From contig JBBBDQ010000347.1 in the NCBI GenBank assembly GCA_037127315.1, positions 226,001 to 290,000 on the forward strand: a stretch of DNA of 64,000 nt. The letters are read 5' to 3'. The position numbers and the translations under genes were made by a program. Positions 11,294 to 20,349 of this stretch are shown here, in pieces. Source of the DNA: Ascarosepion bandense (lineage: Eukaryota > Mollusca > Cephalopoda > Sepiida > Sepiidae). Under the pieces are notes generated by a model. It was given only the letters and a program-made list of their open reading frames with translations, was not told where the DNA came from and made no database searches. Every line of letters starts with the position of its first letter. Within the stretch, counting starts at the first letter, position 1.

Positions 11294-12459
11294 GCTGCGT
11301 GTATGCTGAGATATATTTACTGAAAATTTAATTTGCCATTTCAGACGCCACTCATGGCAAACTCCTCTTGAAAACATCGATTCGGTACCAATTTATTCCA
11401 AGATAGAAATGATGGCTAACAGAGTTCAACTTGTTATGTCAATCATCTTAATAACTTTCTTACAGCATTCCCTCGCTTGATAAGCTTACATTCATACTCT
11501 TTTCTTCGCTATTCTGCTATTTAGCCTGCCATTGATGTAAAACAAAAGAACAATATAAGATAGAACAAATTTATTTTTAACTTTACGTATGTTTAGTAAT
11601 TAGTACGATATGTTTATAATTACAAATACGTTCGCAAAACTGAAGTAGCTCATGAGTCAGCACGAAATACCAAGCGAAATGGGAAAAACAATATGGTAGG
11701 CGAATAAAGTTCGCGTACAACATCTATACATAACAATTAAACAAACGTGTAGTTTATAGAATTATTCAAGCGCTTTAAATGAATACATTTTATTAGAAAA
11801 AGTATCTTAAAGTATTTTAAAGATTAAAGTGCTTACAGTAAAATCACAAAAAATCTTACTCACAATATATTATCTGAAGTTTTAAATCTATCATATTTTA
11901 AAATAAATTAACTATTTTCGTGGTGGCTTCAAGACTTTCTCAACAGGTAATAACATTTACGAGTGTTAATGAATATTTCTTCTTTAGTTTTTGATTTTCA
12001 CTTTTCCTTCATGAAAACATATTGTTTTCTTTTTTTCCTTCCTTCGTTTTAAACTCAATTTTAATCATAACAGATTTGCTATTTTCCGGGATAACGTTTT
12101 GCGTTGACATGAACGGGAAAGATTATATCGAATTCATTGTTAGTCCTACTTGCTAGGATGTGTTTTCAATGTGTTTTGCAATGCAATTATAAACACTCAT
12201 AAGTCAACTATTCGTCGCAGCATCGAATATCACTATGACATGGGGCTTAGTGCTTATGCAAGGTCTTTAGCGCTTATTCATTAAAATAACAATAACAGAA
12301 AAATCCTCACCTGGCATCATGTCTGAAGTTACATTCTCACTGCCATTAGGTGGTATCCGTCGACCTTTTCTTTAAATATTTTCATGGCAATTATTCTGAG
12401 GAGCGTTCGTTTTTGTACCTAGGCTTATGAAGTTTAGCGTAATTGGTAGATCGTGTGAA
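10940..12459. other. Unassigned AT-rich region with CT/TA microsatellite
   Basis: A 78-codon open frame at 10981-11217 (plus) has the segment LRITEALCLS, vaguely like the C-terminal E region of PLE GIY-YIG domains, but the match is too weak to call. A (CT)n-(TA)n tract lies at 11235-11290. The remainder shows nothing recognisable. Confidence 0.4.
11235..11290. repeat. CT/TA microsatellite
   Basis: About 18 bp of CT repeat passing directly into 36 bp of TA repeat. Confidence 0.95.
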
Positions 12460-13072
12460 TTTTCCCAACTATGAATTGAATACTGCTGCCATATCTGGTC
12501 GGGTGCCCCTGCTATCCACCTAAAACTCCTTAACGAAATTCAACAGAGAATCTGTAATGTGATCAATCCCGACCTGGCAGCTCAGATAGTCACTTTCTCA
12601 CCAGCGTGGTGTGGTTACTCTGTGTCTCTTCTACAAGTACTTTCACGGCTTCTGCTTCAATGAGCTTAGCTCTCTGGTTCCCCCTACGCACAAATTTGCT
12701 CGAGCCACAAGGATAGAAACTAGGTCCCAAAATTTTACTATGAAATCAATAAAAATGTAAACACAAATTCTACTCCAGCAGCTTTTTTCTCGTACTTCCC
12801 GCCTGTGGAATTCCTTTCCGTTTACTTGCTTCCCCAACTGCTACAATTTCCAGGAGTCTAAATGTAAAATCAATAGTCAACTCCTATCTTGCTAACTTGC
12901 ATCCTCTCTCCAATGCTTCTTCCTCCGTCAACTCCACTCTCACTATTTTAACCCTTCTCTTACCTACTTCCTGACACGCCATGTAAACTGTCACTCTTTC
13001 TCATAACTTTCCTCCTATGTAACCCATGCTAACAAGTGGCAGTAGACTGCTTTGCTTGGAGCGATATGATGA
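12460..13072 (+). mobile_element. Jockey/CR1-like LINE (family J), decayed 3' copy
   Basis: Plus-strand copy starting at AATACTGCTGCCATATCTGG and running through the LAQI..SLCLFYKYFHGF-type region, the CCGCCTGTGGAATTCC block and the 3' UTR (GGCAGTAGACTGC...GGAGCGATATGATGATAAAAAAA). Several indels break the frame. Confidence 0.75.
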
Positions 13073-13878
13073 TAAAAAAACATGTGCACGCGTGTGTCCT
13101 AAGTAGTTTATAGAATAGAATAAGGAAAACCAAGTCTTAAAATAACTTTTTAACATCTTTTATTCTTGGTCAGGAGTGTAAAATAGTAGTACATTGCGGA
13201 AAAGATATGGGTTACCCATTTAACAAATTTCTACAGATAAGTATATGTTTCGAGGAAAGATTTCTCCACTTATTCTCTCGTGGAACGAGAAATCTCAGGT
13301 TCTAGCTGCCAGGACTGTTAAGTGTCTTCTCCTGTCAGGGTTGTTAATGGTTGTTCGAGTTGTCCTTGAAAAGGGAAAGGAGAAAAAGAAACTAAATAAT
13401 TTCAGAGTTCCTACTCTTTAATTTATCCTGGTAATGAATAATGTTTTTTAAATTCTCTCACATTTAGTAACCCCTTGAGTGATAATATCTTTGTTAGAGT
13501 CAATTGATTATTGAATAAAATATATGTACCAATACTCCAGTTTTTGAATATTTTTACGGAAAAAGTTGAAAAAATGAAGTATTGAAAATTGAAACCATTC
13601 GTTAGAACCAAAGAAAATATTTCAGAACTGCTGCAAAATTGCAATGTTTCTCAATGGCAGTGAATATTAGACAATTTTCTCTCAGATAAAAACGACACTT
13701 GTGATTCTGTTGCTATTCCTATAGCAAATGTGCAGACGAACTCTATTCATTAGTTTGCGATTTTTATGGCATTTAAATCGTGGCTGGCCTTCATAGGTAC
13801 ACAGAGTTATTTCCCCCTCATTTTCGGTGCATTCTTTTTTTTTTGTTAAGAATAGCATTACCGCTTTTGAAGCATTTT

Positions 13879-13880
<2 letters not shown>
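13073..13880. other. No recognisable gene
   Basis: AT-rich; no motif found on either strand. Confidence 0.5.

Positions 13881-13920
<40 letters not shown>
13881..13920. repeat. TA microsatellite flanking the ribozyme dimer (left)
   Basis: 40 bp of pure AT repeat, immediately before the first hammerhead-bearing unit. Confidence 0.95.
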
Positions 13921-13923
<3 letters not shown>

Positions 13924-13977
13924 CGACGCCAGTCCGGTCGGGTTTCAATCCTGGATTAAAAGCAATCGAATATCTAA

Positions 13978-14021
13978 CCGTACAGATGAGCTGTGATACA
14001 GCGAAACAAATCTGTCGGCGG
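13978..14021 (+). ncRNA. Type I hammerhead ribozyme, copy 1 (core U4 to A)
   Basis: Stem I strand CCGTA, core CAGATGA (consensus CTGATGA), stem II GCTGT-GAT-ACAGC, GAAA at 14003-14006, stem III ACA/TGT with a four-base loop, GTC cleavage triplet at 14014-14016, stem I return strand GGCGG. The core substitution and the A.G mismatch in stem I predict poor or no activity. Confidence 0.75.
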
Positions 14022-14278
14022 ATGACTATTTAGGCCCTCACACCCTGATTGCGCATTCTGGAAGAATGGTAGACTTTAAAAAACAGTAGCTACTCTAACA
14101 TCTACGCATCGGTCATTCAGTAATGAATTAGAGCACTCTGGCCACTGGCGTATAATACATCATACGCTAAAAACGTCTGCCTTCTTCTACCGAGCGCCCA
14201 TAGCTCAGAGGTCAAATCGCCGCCTGACGCCATATCGGTCGAGTTTCAATCCTGGGTTAAAAGCAATCGGATGTCTAA

Positions 14279-14322
14279 CCGGACTGTTGAGCTGTGATAC
14301 AGCGAAACTGATCTGTCTGCGT
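14279..14322 (+). ncRNA. Type I hammerhead ribozyme, copy 2 (core A6 to T)
   Basis: Stem I CCGGA, core CTGTTGA (one change), perfect stem II GCTGT/ACAGC with GAT loop, GAAA at 14304-14307, ACT-GATC-TGT for stem III, GTC at 14315-14317, then TGCGT. It is followed at once by TA repeats. Confidence 0.75.
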
Positions 14323-14325
14323 TTG

Positions 14326-14326
<1 letters not shown>

Positions 14327-14374
<48 letters not shown>
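14327..14374. repeat. TA microsatellite flanking the ribozyme dimer (right)
   Basis: 48 bp of TA repeat beginning five bases after the stem I strand of hammerhead copy 2. Confidence 0.95.
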
Positions 14375-14380
<6 letters not shown>

Positions 14381-14854
14381 TAGAGTGAAAATTAAATCTG
14401 GTATTTTAAACTAATGTAACTTTTTTATCATATAAATGGATGCTTTTATTTTCCTATATACAGATGGATATATTCTATTTATTTTTGAAGACATTTATCA
14501 TATTTTCAGCAAACATTGCGAAGGAGCATGGAAAGCGTCCCAAATGAATGGTAGGGAAAACCATTTTGGGCCACATGTTGACAGGACACACAGGAGACTG
14601 AAAGTACTTGGTAACATTGACAAATGAATGCTAATAACATCTGCCAAGGTTACATCTCCTTTCTGACATCTTTTAATAATAATTCGTGAATGATTATCCT
14701 TGAGTCTGAATGGATTTTATTAAAAATAAGCAGACACAATGTTTGCAATTTATTTAGTCTGACATGACTAAAAGAAAATTTGTTCCTAAATACACAAATA
14801 TATATAATTGTATGAAAACAGTTTCAAGTTCTACGATATAAGCATTACTCTTCA
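14375..14854. other. No recognisable gene
   Basis: A 63-codon open frame at 14436-14627 has no recognisable motif. Otherwise AT-rich. Confidence 0.45.
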
Positions 14855-15075
14855 GAAATGAATCGAGTTCTTTCGGTGACTGGCGTGTATATATACTGCT
14901 TATATACAACACGTTAAAATTTCCCTTTTCTGATTCAATGTGCCTATGGCTTAGGGGGTAGCGACTCCGACTGACACCAAATTGGTCGAGTTTTGATCCC
15001 GGCCTGAAGCAAGTGGATGTGTCTAGGCACACTGATGAGCTGTGATACAGCGAAACAGGTTTTTATGTGGATGAC
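14855..15075 (+). mobile_element. tRNA-headed hammerhead SINE, copy 3
   Basis: Same layout as 14116-14322. A leader with a tyrosine-codon-like TATATATACTGC stretch is followed by the tRNA-like head (GTGCCTATGGCTTAGGGGG, GTCGAGTTTTGATCC), the linker, and a hammerhead with an exact CTGATGA...GAAA core at 15032-15055. It abuts the 5S rRNA copy. Confidence 0.75.
15027..15070 (+). ncRNA. Type I hammerhead ribozyme, copy 3 (exact conserved core)
   Basis: CTGATGA at 15032-15038, stem II GCTGT/ACAGC, GAAA at 15052-15055. Stem I is GCACA paired to TGTGG, where other copies have CCGTA with TGCGG: two inner base pairs are changed on both strands. The stem III and cleavage-triplet segment has decayed (TTTTA instead of TGTC), so cleavage would be weak at best. 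Confidence 0.7.
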
Positions 15076-15079
15076 TAAG

Positions 15080-15198
15080 GCTTACGGCCTATCACGTTGA
15101 ATACACCGGTTCTCGCTCGATCACCAAAGTTAAGCAAAGTTGAGCCTGGTCAGTACTTAGATGGGTGACCGCTTGGAAATACCAGGTGCTGTATGCGT
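15080..15198 (+). rRNA. 5S rRNA-like copy (probably a retropseudogene)
   Basis: 119 bp matching 5S rRNA along its whole length: TACGGCC, TATCACGTTGAA.ACACC, GGTTCTCG..CGATCACC, AAGTTAAGCAA, GTCAGTACTTAGATGGG, TGACCGC and GGTGCTGTATGC. The internal A-box and C-box regions are recognisable. Several positions differ from the metazoan consensus (AAAGTTGAGCC in place of the usual ACGTCGGGCC; CTTGGAAATACCAGG). With no second unit in tandem and a SINE beginning 7-8 bp downstream, a dispersed copy or a fusion with the SINE is more likely than a functional array. Confidence 0.85.
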
Positions 15199-15204
15199 AT
15201 AGTG

Positions 15205-15511
15205 ACGGATGTGCGTTTTGGTGCAAAGGATATCGGATCGGAAAAAGAAATTTGTTAGCCGAGTTCGAATTTCAGTTAAATACCCTGCATACACTTAAGC
15301 ACTGGTACCTTTGGGAAAGGTATTTATCCGTCTCTTCCTTCCAGTTATGGGTTAAATAACAGGACAGATTAGAGTTCTATAGCCTTGGCTGGCAAGCAAT
15401 CTACCGCAGAAAGTAATGACAACCTACTGCGGGATAATCTTCTGCCCAGTCAGTCATGTATCTTTCGAGACATAATCGTCCAGGCTTGTTTTACGTATGG
15501 CACTTAACTGA

Positions 15512-15513
<2 letters not shown>
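15205..15513 (+). mobile_element. tRNA-derived SINE, family A
   Basis: Nearly complete copy starting GGATGTGCGTTTTGG, with B-box-like GAGTTCGAATT, the central domain including GCCTTGGCTGGCAAGC, the hairpin CATGTATCTTTCGAGACATA and a CACTTAACTGACTG end running into TA repeats. Confidence 0.85.

Positions 15514-15552
<39 letters not shown>
15514..15552. repeat. TA microsatellite
   Basis: About 38 bp of TA repeat between SINE A and hammerhead SINE copy 4. Confidence 0.95.
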
Positions 15553-15553
<1 letters not shown>

Positions 15554-15765
15554 CTCATTCGATAATGAATTGGATCACTCTAGCTATTGGGCGTATTTAT
15601 ACGGGCTAAAAAGCCTGCCTTCTTCTACCGGACGCTCGTGCCTAGGGGTAGAATCGCCGACTGACGCCGATGCTCTCGGGTTTCAAGCATAGGTTAGGAA
15701 GCGAACGGAGTCTAAGCCGTACTTATGAGCTGTGATACAGCGAAACAGATCTGTCTGCGAATGAC
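15553..15765 (+). mobile_element. tRNA-headed hammerhead SINE, copy 4
   Basis: Leader CATTCGATAATGAATTGGA, the CCTGCCTTCTTCTACC block, tRNA-like head GTGCCTAGGGGTAGAATCGC with GGGTTTCAAGC, then a hammerhead. Flanked on both sides by TA repeats, as is the dimer. Confidence 0.75.
15717..15760 (+). ncRNA. Type I hammerhead ribozyme, copy 4 (core G5 to T)
   Basis: Stem I CCGTA/TGCGA, core CTTATGA, perfect stem II GCTGT/ACAGC with GAT loop, GAAA, stem III ACA-GATC-TGT, GTC with predicted cleavage after 15755. Only the G5 change departs from consensus; G5 is a catalytic-core base, so activity is unlikely. Confidence 0.75.
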
Positions 15766-15769
15766 TATA

Positions 15770-15770
<1 letters not shown>

Positions 15771-15825
<55 letters not shown>
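15771..15825. repeat. TA/GA microsatellite
   Basis: 40 bp of TA repeat followed by a GA tract. Confidence 0.95.
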
Positions 15826-16086
15826 GCTTAATACAAAGAACTTTTCAGTTTAGCTGAGCATGCTGATTTTGAAGTTTCGTGAGAAGACGATTACGATGTC
15901 ATCACTCATCAAAGTTGTTTGTTTGTCAGCAAGAAAATACCTCTTATGATTAACAATATCGAAATGGTGTCTTCGCGAAAATTTGAAATTAGCATGAACC
16001 ACTCATTTAAAGTCACAAATTATTTGCATTAAATCTATTAACACACTGTCAACACCCTAAACATTATCACAATTCAGCACTATATA

Positions 16087-16640
16087 CAGTACAGTGAAAA
16101 AGTATTAGGACAATAATTAATTTATCTTTTATGAGGCATATTGACAGAAAATAAAAATTTAATTAAAGTAATATTGTTTGTTTGACTCAAAAAATGTTTT
16201 AACTTGAAAAAATATTTGTTACAAAATATAATTAATATTTAGTACAATATCCTTTTGCCTTGATCACAGCCTTCATTTTGTCAGGTATTGACATCACAAG
16301 CTTTTTCAATGAATCTGGTGGTAACTCCTGCCAAGCAGCTTGTATTTGCTTCCAAATTGTGTCTTGAGAAGTAACAGTAGATTTATCAATTCGAGAGTAG
16401 GGAATAAGAAAAAAGTCAGTCATATACGAGGATAATAGAATAATTAGTAGTTTCAAAATAACTTGTTTAATAGAAAATAGGAAAAATTAAATATAACTTA
16501 TTTTTAATACATTTCTTTTACACCTAGTTTTAAGTAATTAATATTTATTAGCAATTTACTTGGCTTTTCACCCTGTATTTGAAAATTTATGTGAGTTTTT
16601 AGGAAAATCACCCCTGTCCTAATACGTTTGCATATTACCG
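16087..16640 (-). mobile_element. Tc1-like transposon, internally deleted, with degenerate TIRs
   Basis: The terminal inverted repeats share GTATTAGGACA and align over about 26 bp (left from 16087, right ending near 16640), next to TA dinucleotides as expected for Tc1/mariner targets. The minus strand at 16330-16235 encodes the transposase C-terminus IWKQIQAAWQELPPDSLKKL, ending KAKGYCTKY. The D-D-E catalytic region is missing, so the copy could only be moved by a partner transposase. Confidence 0.8.
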
Positions 16641-16660
16641 TTAGTGTGCACAAGTGTTAT

Positions 16661-16692
16661 GACTTATTTATAAATGGAAATTTATCTTTGTT

Positions 16693-16751
<59 letters not shown>

Positions 16752-17009
16752 GTTACCTATAGATTCCGAAAAGGCTGAACCTATTTTCTTGAAAATTTAC
16801 ACAGTTGTACTATAAGCGTCTGCGAGTGTTCTTAGCTAGGTTTTGTGTCGAGGTACCCCCGATAAATAACGAAAATCGATAATCGAAAAATCAGGTTATA
16901 GAAGGAGTGGTCTGATTTTAATCAAATTTGATACACTCATAGACAAAGAAATAAGAAACGAAATTCAAAATGTTCAAGGTTGCAGTTTTTACAATAGTGC
17001 AGAAAATTG

Positions 17010-17056
<47 letters not shown>

Positions 17057-17237
17057 CAATATGTTTGTGTGTGCGTGTGTGTTTATCTGTCTGTATGTCC
17101 TTTATACATATTCACAATTTTTATCCGATTCTCACCAAACTTCACACAAATGTTCTTTAGGGTGAGTCTGAGCTCCAAGACCATGGATTAGTTTTAAAGC
17201 TTTCATTAAAACCCAACAACGCCGGGCTATACTGCTA

Positions 17238-17238
<1 letters not shown>
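16661..17238 (+). mobile_element. Repeat family H, second copy
   Basis: Same order of blocks as 10406-10935, with longer GT and TA tracts, ending GCCGGGCTATACTGCTAG just before a TA repeat. It lies about 20 bp from the Tc1 relic. Confidence 0.65.

Positions 17239-17320
<82 letters not shown>
17239..17320. repeat. TA then TG microsatellite
   Basis: About 42 bp of TA repeat followed by 40 bp of TG repeat, directly after the end of repeat H. Confidence 0.95.
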
Positions 17321-17322
<2 letters not shown>

Positions 17323-17412
17323 GTGTATCGAAAAAAAAAGAACAGGAACAAATAATTCTACCTTTTCATATCCTCTCTTTACATGGCTGTTTAAGTTGGC
17401 TTCTCTTGAAAA

Positions 17413-17714
17413 GGATGTGCGTTGTGGCGCAGTAGATATCGACTCGGAACGACAACTCGAGGAGCCGAGTTTGAATTCTAGTTGAATTCCTTGCATTTAC
17501 TTACACACAAATACTCTTGGGAAAGGTATTAATCCGTCTCTTCCCTCCAGTTATGGGTTAAATAATAGGACAGGTTGAGTTCTATAGCCTTGGCTGGCAA
17601 CCAGTCTACCGCAGAAAGCAACTATGTGTTAACTGAGTGTTAACCTTCTGCCCAGTCATGTCTCTTTCGAAACATGAGCGCCCAAAGCGTGCATGGCACT
17701 TACCTGACTGACTA
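17413..17714 (+). mobile_element. tRNA-derived SINE, family A
   Basis: Well-preserved head (GGATGTGCGTTGTGGCGCAG, GAGTTTGAATTC), central domain (TTATGGGTTAAATAATAGGAC, GCCTTGGCTGGCAACCAGTC) and hairpin CATGTCTCTTTCGAAACATG. It ends CTTACCTGACTGAC. Confidence 0.9.
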
Positions 17715-18388
17715 TAATGAAAAGCACTGTTTTCCTAATTTATAGCAGAAAATATTCCATAAAAAATGTAAACTATTTTATAAATATATTCTAGAGTCAG
17801 AAAAGAAAATGCTTAAAAAAGAAATATTTGTATATTCTTTTTTTCTTCTTGGTTTATTCACGCGTGATTCTGAACGAAAATACGAAACGGCAGGTGTTCA
17901 TTTCTTTCACACTTCTACGCCAACACGACGCACCTTTGCATAACACTGAAAATATTTCTTCGAAAAGGAAAACAACCTCTAGTAATATTTATATATTCAC
18001 ACCACGTGAGAAAATCTTTCTGCAACTTTGAGAAATGAAGATAAAAATAAATGTGTGTGTGTGTCTCTCCCTCGCTCTCTCCCAATCGAACACGCAAATA
18101 TGTTATTTTATCATAAATTAAACGCAATAGAGTACTGAACATTATTTTAGATATGTCATTTAATATGGTTGTGAATTCTGGGCAATTTCTGAACAGATAA
18201 AAAACACGTTTGAGGGATACAGAAATGTGCTTCTGAACAAGGACGGTGAGGTTATCATGAACAGAACTTTTAACCACGAAATTATAGAGAAAATAAATTA
18301 AAAAATGCTCATAATTATAATCACAAAAAGCTATATGAAATTTCTACTGTACAAATGTGGACAGAGGACTTAGAGATTTTACACTAAT
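17715..18388. other. No recognisable gene
   Basis: A 120-codon minus open frame at 17915-18277 shows no motif. AT-rich with a short TG/TC tract near 18050. Confidence 0.4.
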
Positions 18389-19275
18389 AGGATTTCCTCA
18401 AGGCAAAAACAGAGGAAAGTCGTAAATGATCTTAACTGATTGGCTACTCTGTTGTGCCATAATTTTTCCTCGTCACCGACCATCATACACAGTTACAAAT
18501 CTACCATTCGTCCATGCATTGAATATTTCTAACATATCTATTCATGTGCTGTTTTCAAGGTTCTTGAAAAATATAAAAATGGTCTCTGTTATTGATGCTG
18601 ACTTAGCATTACCACTTAAGTCACTTTCTCATCAACATGGGTTCTCTGTCATTTCTACAAATGTTTTCTTATCAACTTCTGTCACAAAACACTTTTCCTT
18701 TGTGCCCCAACTACATGAATTTAAGTGTGATACTAGAATGGCATCTAGGCCCGACCCTTTTCCTACTGAAACTGATGTTGTGGCGCAGTGGATATCGGCT
18801 CGGAACGAGAAATCGGGGAGCCGAGTTCGAATTCTAGCTGAATTCATTGCGTTCACTTACGTGCAAATACCCCTGGGAAAGGTATTAATCCATCTATTCC
18901 TTTCAGTTATGGGTTAAATAACAGGACAGATTGGGTTCTATAGCCTTGGTCGGCAACCAGTCTACCGCAGAAAGCAATGGCAACCTACTGCACAATAAGT
19001 TCTGCCCAGTCAGTCATGTCTCTTTCGAGACATGATCGCCCAAACGTGTATCACGTATTGCACTTAATTGACTGACTGACGTCTAACATAATTTGTTTTC
19101 TAGCAATTCGCACCTGTGGGACTCCTTTACGGTTTTTTGCGTCTCTGATAACTACAATCTTCAAAGACTAAAATCCAACGTCATTCGCCATCTTTTTACT
19201 TGTTTCCTTTCCTCAGAGCTCCCTATTTTCAATCTTCCCATTTTTATTTAAACCATGTAACTCTCTTTTTTCTAG
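18389..19275 (+). mobile_element. Jockey/CR1-like LINE (family J) interrupted by a SINE
   Basis: LINE-J sequence (YKSTIRPCIEYC-like, IDADLALPLKSLSHQ, PLHEFKCDTRMASRP) runs to 18774. SINE A occupies 18775-19082. The LINE resumes with CAATTCGCACCTGTGGGACTCC and its 3' UTR to about 19275. The protein is badly decayed, so the LINE is old and the SINE younger. Confidence 0.75.
18775..19082 (+). mobile_element. tRNA-derived SINE, family A, inside LINE J
   Basis: The cleanest copy in the window: GTTGTGGCGCAGTGGATATC, GGAGCCGAGTTCGAATTC, GGGTTAAATAACAGGACAG, the hairpin CATGTCTCTTTCGAGACATG (perfect 8-bp stem) and an ACTGACTGAC end. Confidence 0.92.
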
Positions 19276-19389
19276 TGGCATTAGCTCGAGTTGAAATTTA
19301 TATATATCCACGTATACTGTCTTAATATGTATACGAAAAACTAATAAAAAGTTGTAAGTTAAAAATGGTTTGACAGTATTTATTTATTC

Positions 19390-19394
<5 letters not shown>

Positions 19395-19433
<39 letters not shown>
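19395..19433. repeat. TA microsatellite
   Basis: About 38 bp TA repeat before the first mariner scrap. Confidence 0.95.
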
Positions 19434-19436
<3 letters not shown>

Positions 19437-19521
19437 CCATTTGCGCTATTAACCCGACATCCATCCTCCCGATTATTACTTAATCCGATCAATGGCAAAT
19501 GACCTAGCTGAGCCTAATTTT
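19437..19521 (+). mobile_element. mariner transposase scrap (duplicate)
   Basis: Near-duplicate of 19960-20050 (CCCATTTGCGCTATTAACCC, then ACATCCATCCTCCCG, ATCCGATCAATGGCAAATGA), covering the third catalytic D region. It is joined directly to an inverted LINE segment. Confidence 0.7.
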
Positions 19522-19710
19522 CATTTTTACATTTTTCAAGAACCTTGAAAACAGCACATGACTAGATATGTTAGCAATATTCAATGCATGGACGAATGGT
19601 AGATTTGTAACTGTGTATGATGGTCGGTGACGAGGAAAAATTATAGCACAACAGAGTAGCCAATCAGTTAAGATTATTTACGTCTTTCCTCTGTTTTGCC
19701 TTGAAGAAAT

Positions 19711-19713
<3 letters not shown>
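19522..19713 (-). mobile_element. Inverted copy of LINE-J segment 18389-18581
   Basis: The reverse complement of this 190-bp piece matches 18389-18581 almost base for base, far closer than any other LINE-J pair here. It is therefore a recent inverted duplication, not an independent insertion. Confidence 0.85.

Positions 19714-19747
<34 letters not shown>
19713..19747. repeat. TA microsatellite
   Basis: About 35 bp TA repeat at the end of the inverted LINE segment. Confidence 0.95.
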
Positions 19748-19750
<3 letters not shown>

Positions 19751-19789
19751 ATTTCAGATCGGCCTCGCCCTTTCATCAGAAACAAAATA

Positions 19790-20190
19790 TATATCATCAC
19801 GAGAGCTCACTATTGACTACAGTTGATGCGGATGAATCGATCATTAATGAAAAAACTGCCCTTATACGATCAGGGAGTTATTTTGCAATATGACAAAGCT
19901 AAGCCACATGTTGCAAGACGGATGAAAAGCAACTTGGAAACGCATAAATGGAAAGTCCTACCCCATTTGCACTATTCACCAGACATCCATCCGCCCGATT
20001 ATCACTTAATCCGATCAATGGCATATGACCTAGCTGAGGCTAATTTTCATTCATATGATGAATGATTCGTCTCGTGGTTAGACTCAGAAGACGTGTCGTT
20101 TTTCTGAGGTATAATTCAAATGCTTCCAGATAGATGGGAAAAAAGCTGTGGCTAGCGATGGAAATCACTTTCAGTGACATGTTTCTTACT
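19790..20190 (+). pseudogene. mariner transposase, C-terminal half
   Basis: Plus strand: LMRMNRSL-like start, GVILQYDKAKPHVARRMK (second catalytic D), LETHKWKVLPHLHYSPDIHP and PDYHLIRSMAYDLA (third D), i.e. a mariner DD34D layout. The frame stops at 20065, and a shifted frame continues with LPDRW-like sequence to about 20190. The N-terminal DNA-binding half is absent. Confidence 0.85.
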
Positions 20191-20250
20191 AATGTTTGTA
20201 AGAAAAACTTTAGTTTTCATGATTAATCAGGGATAGCTAATACAAGATTC

Positions 20251-20251
<1 letters not shown>

Positions 20252-20346
<95 letters not shown>
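20252..20346. repeat. CA then TA microsatellite
   Basis: 66 bp CA repeat followed by about 30 bp TA repeat. Confidence 0.95.

Positions 20347-20349
<3 letters not shown>

Larger units (their letters stand above)
13921..14322 (+). mobile_element. tRNA-headed hammerhead-ribozyme SINE/retrozyme, partial dimer
   Basis: Two head-to-tail units. The first is truncated on its left (13921-14016). The second is a complete monomer, from one predicted cleavage site (after 14016) to the next (after 14317), 301 bp. Each unit has a tRNA-like head (GCCCATAGCTCAGAGG as a possible A box, GTCGAGTTTCAATCC as a B-box-like element), a short linker (AAGCAATCGGATGTCTAACC) and a hammerhead core. A pol III promoter joined to a type I hammerhead resembles schistosome Sm-alpha elements and metazoan retrozymes. 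Both cores here carry one substitution (see the ncRNA entries). Confidence 0.75.

Noticed and set aside
17227..17496. 89-codon minus frame rich in His-Thr and Tyr-Ile
   Set aside because: Runs through TG and TA microsatellites and the SINE head; not a gene.
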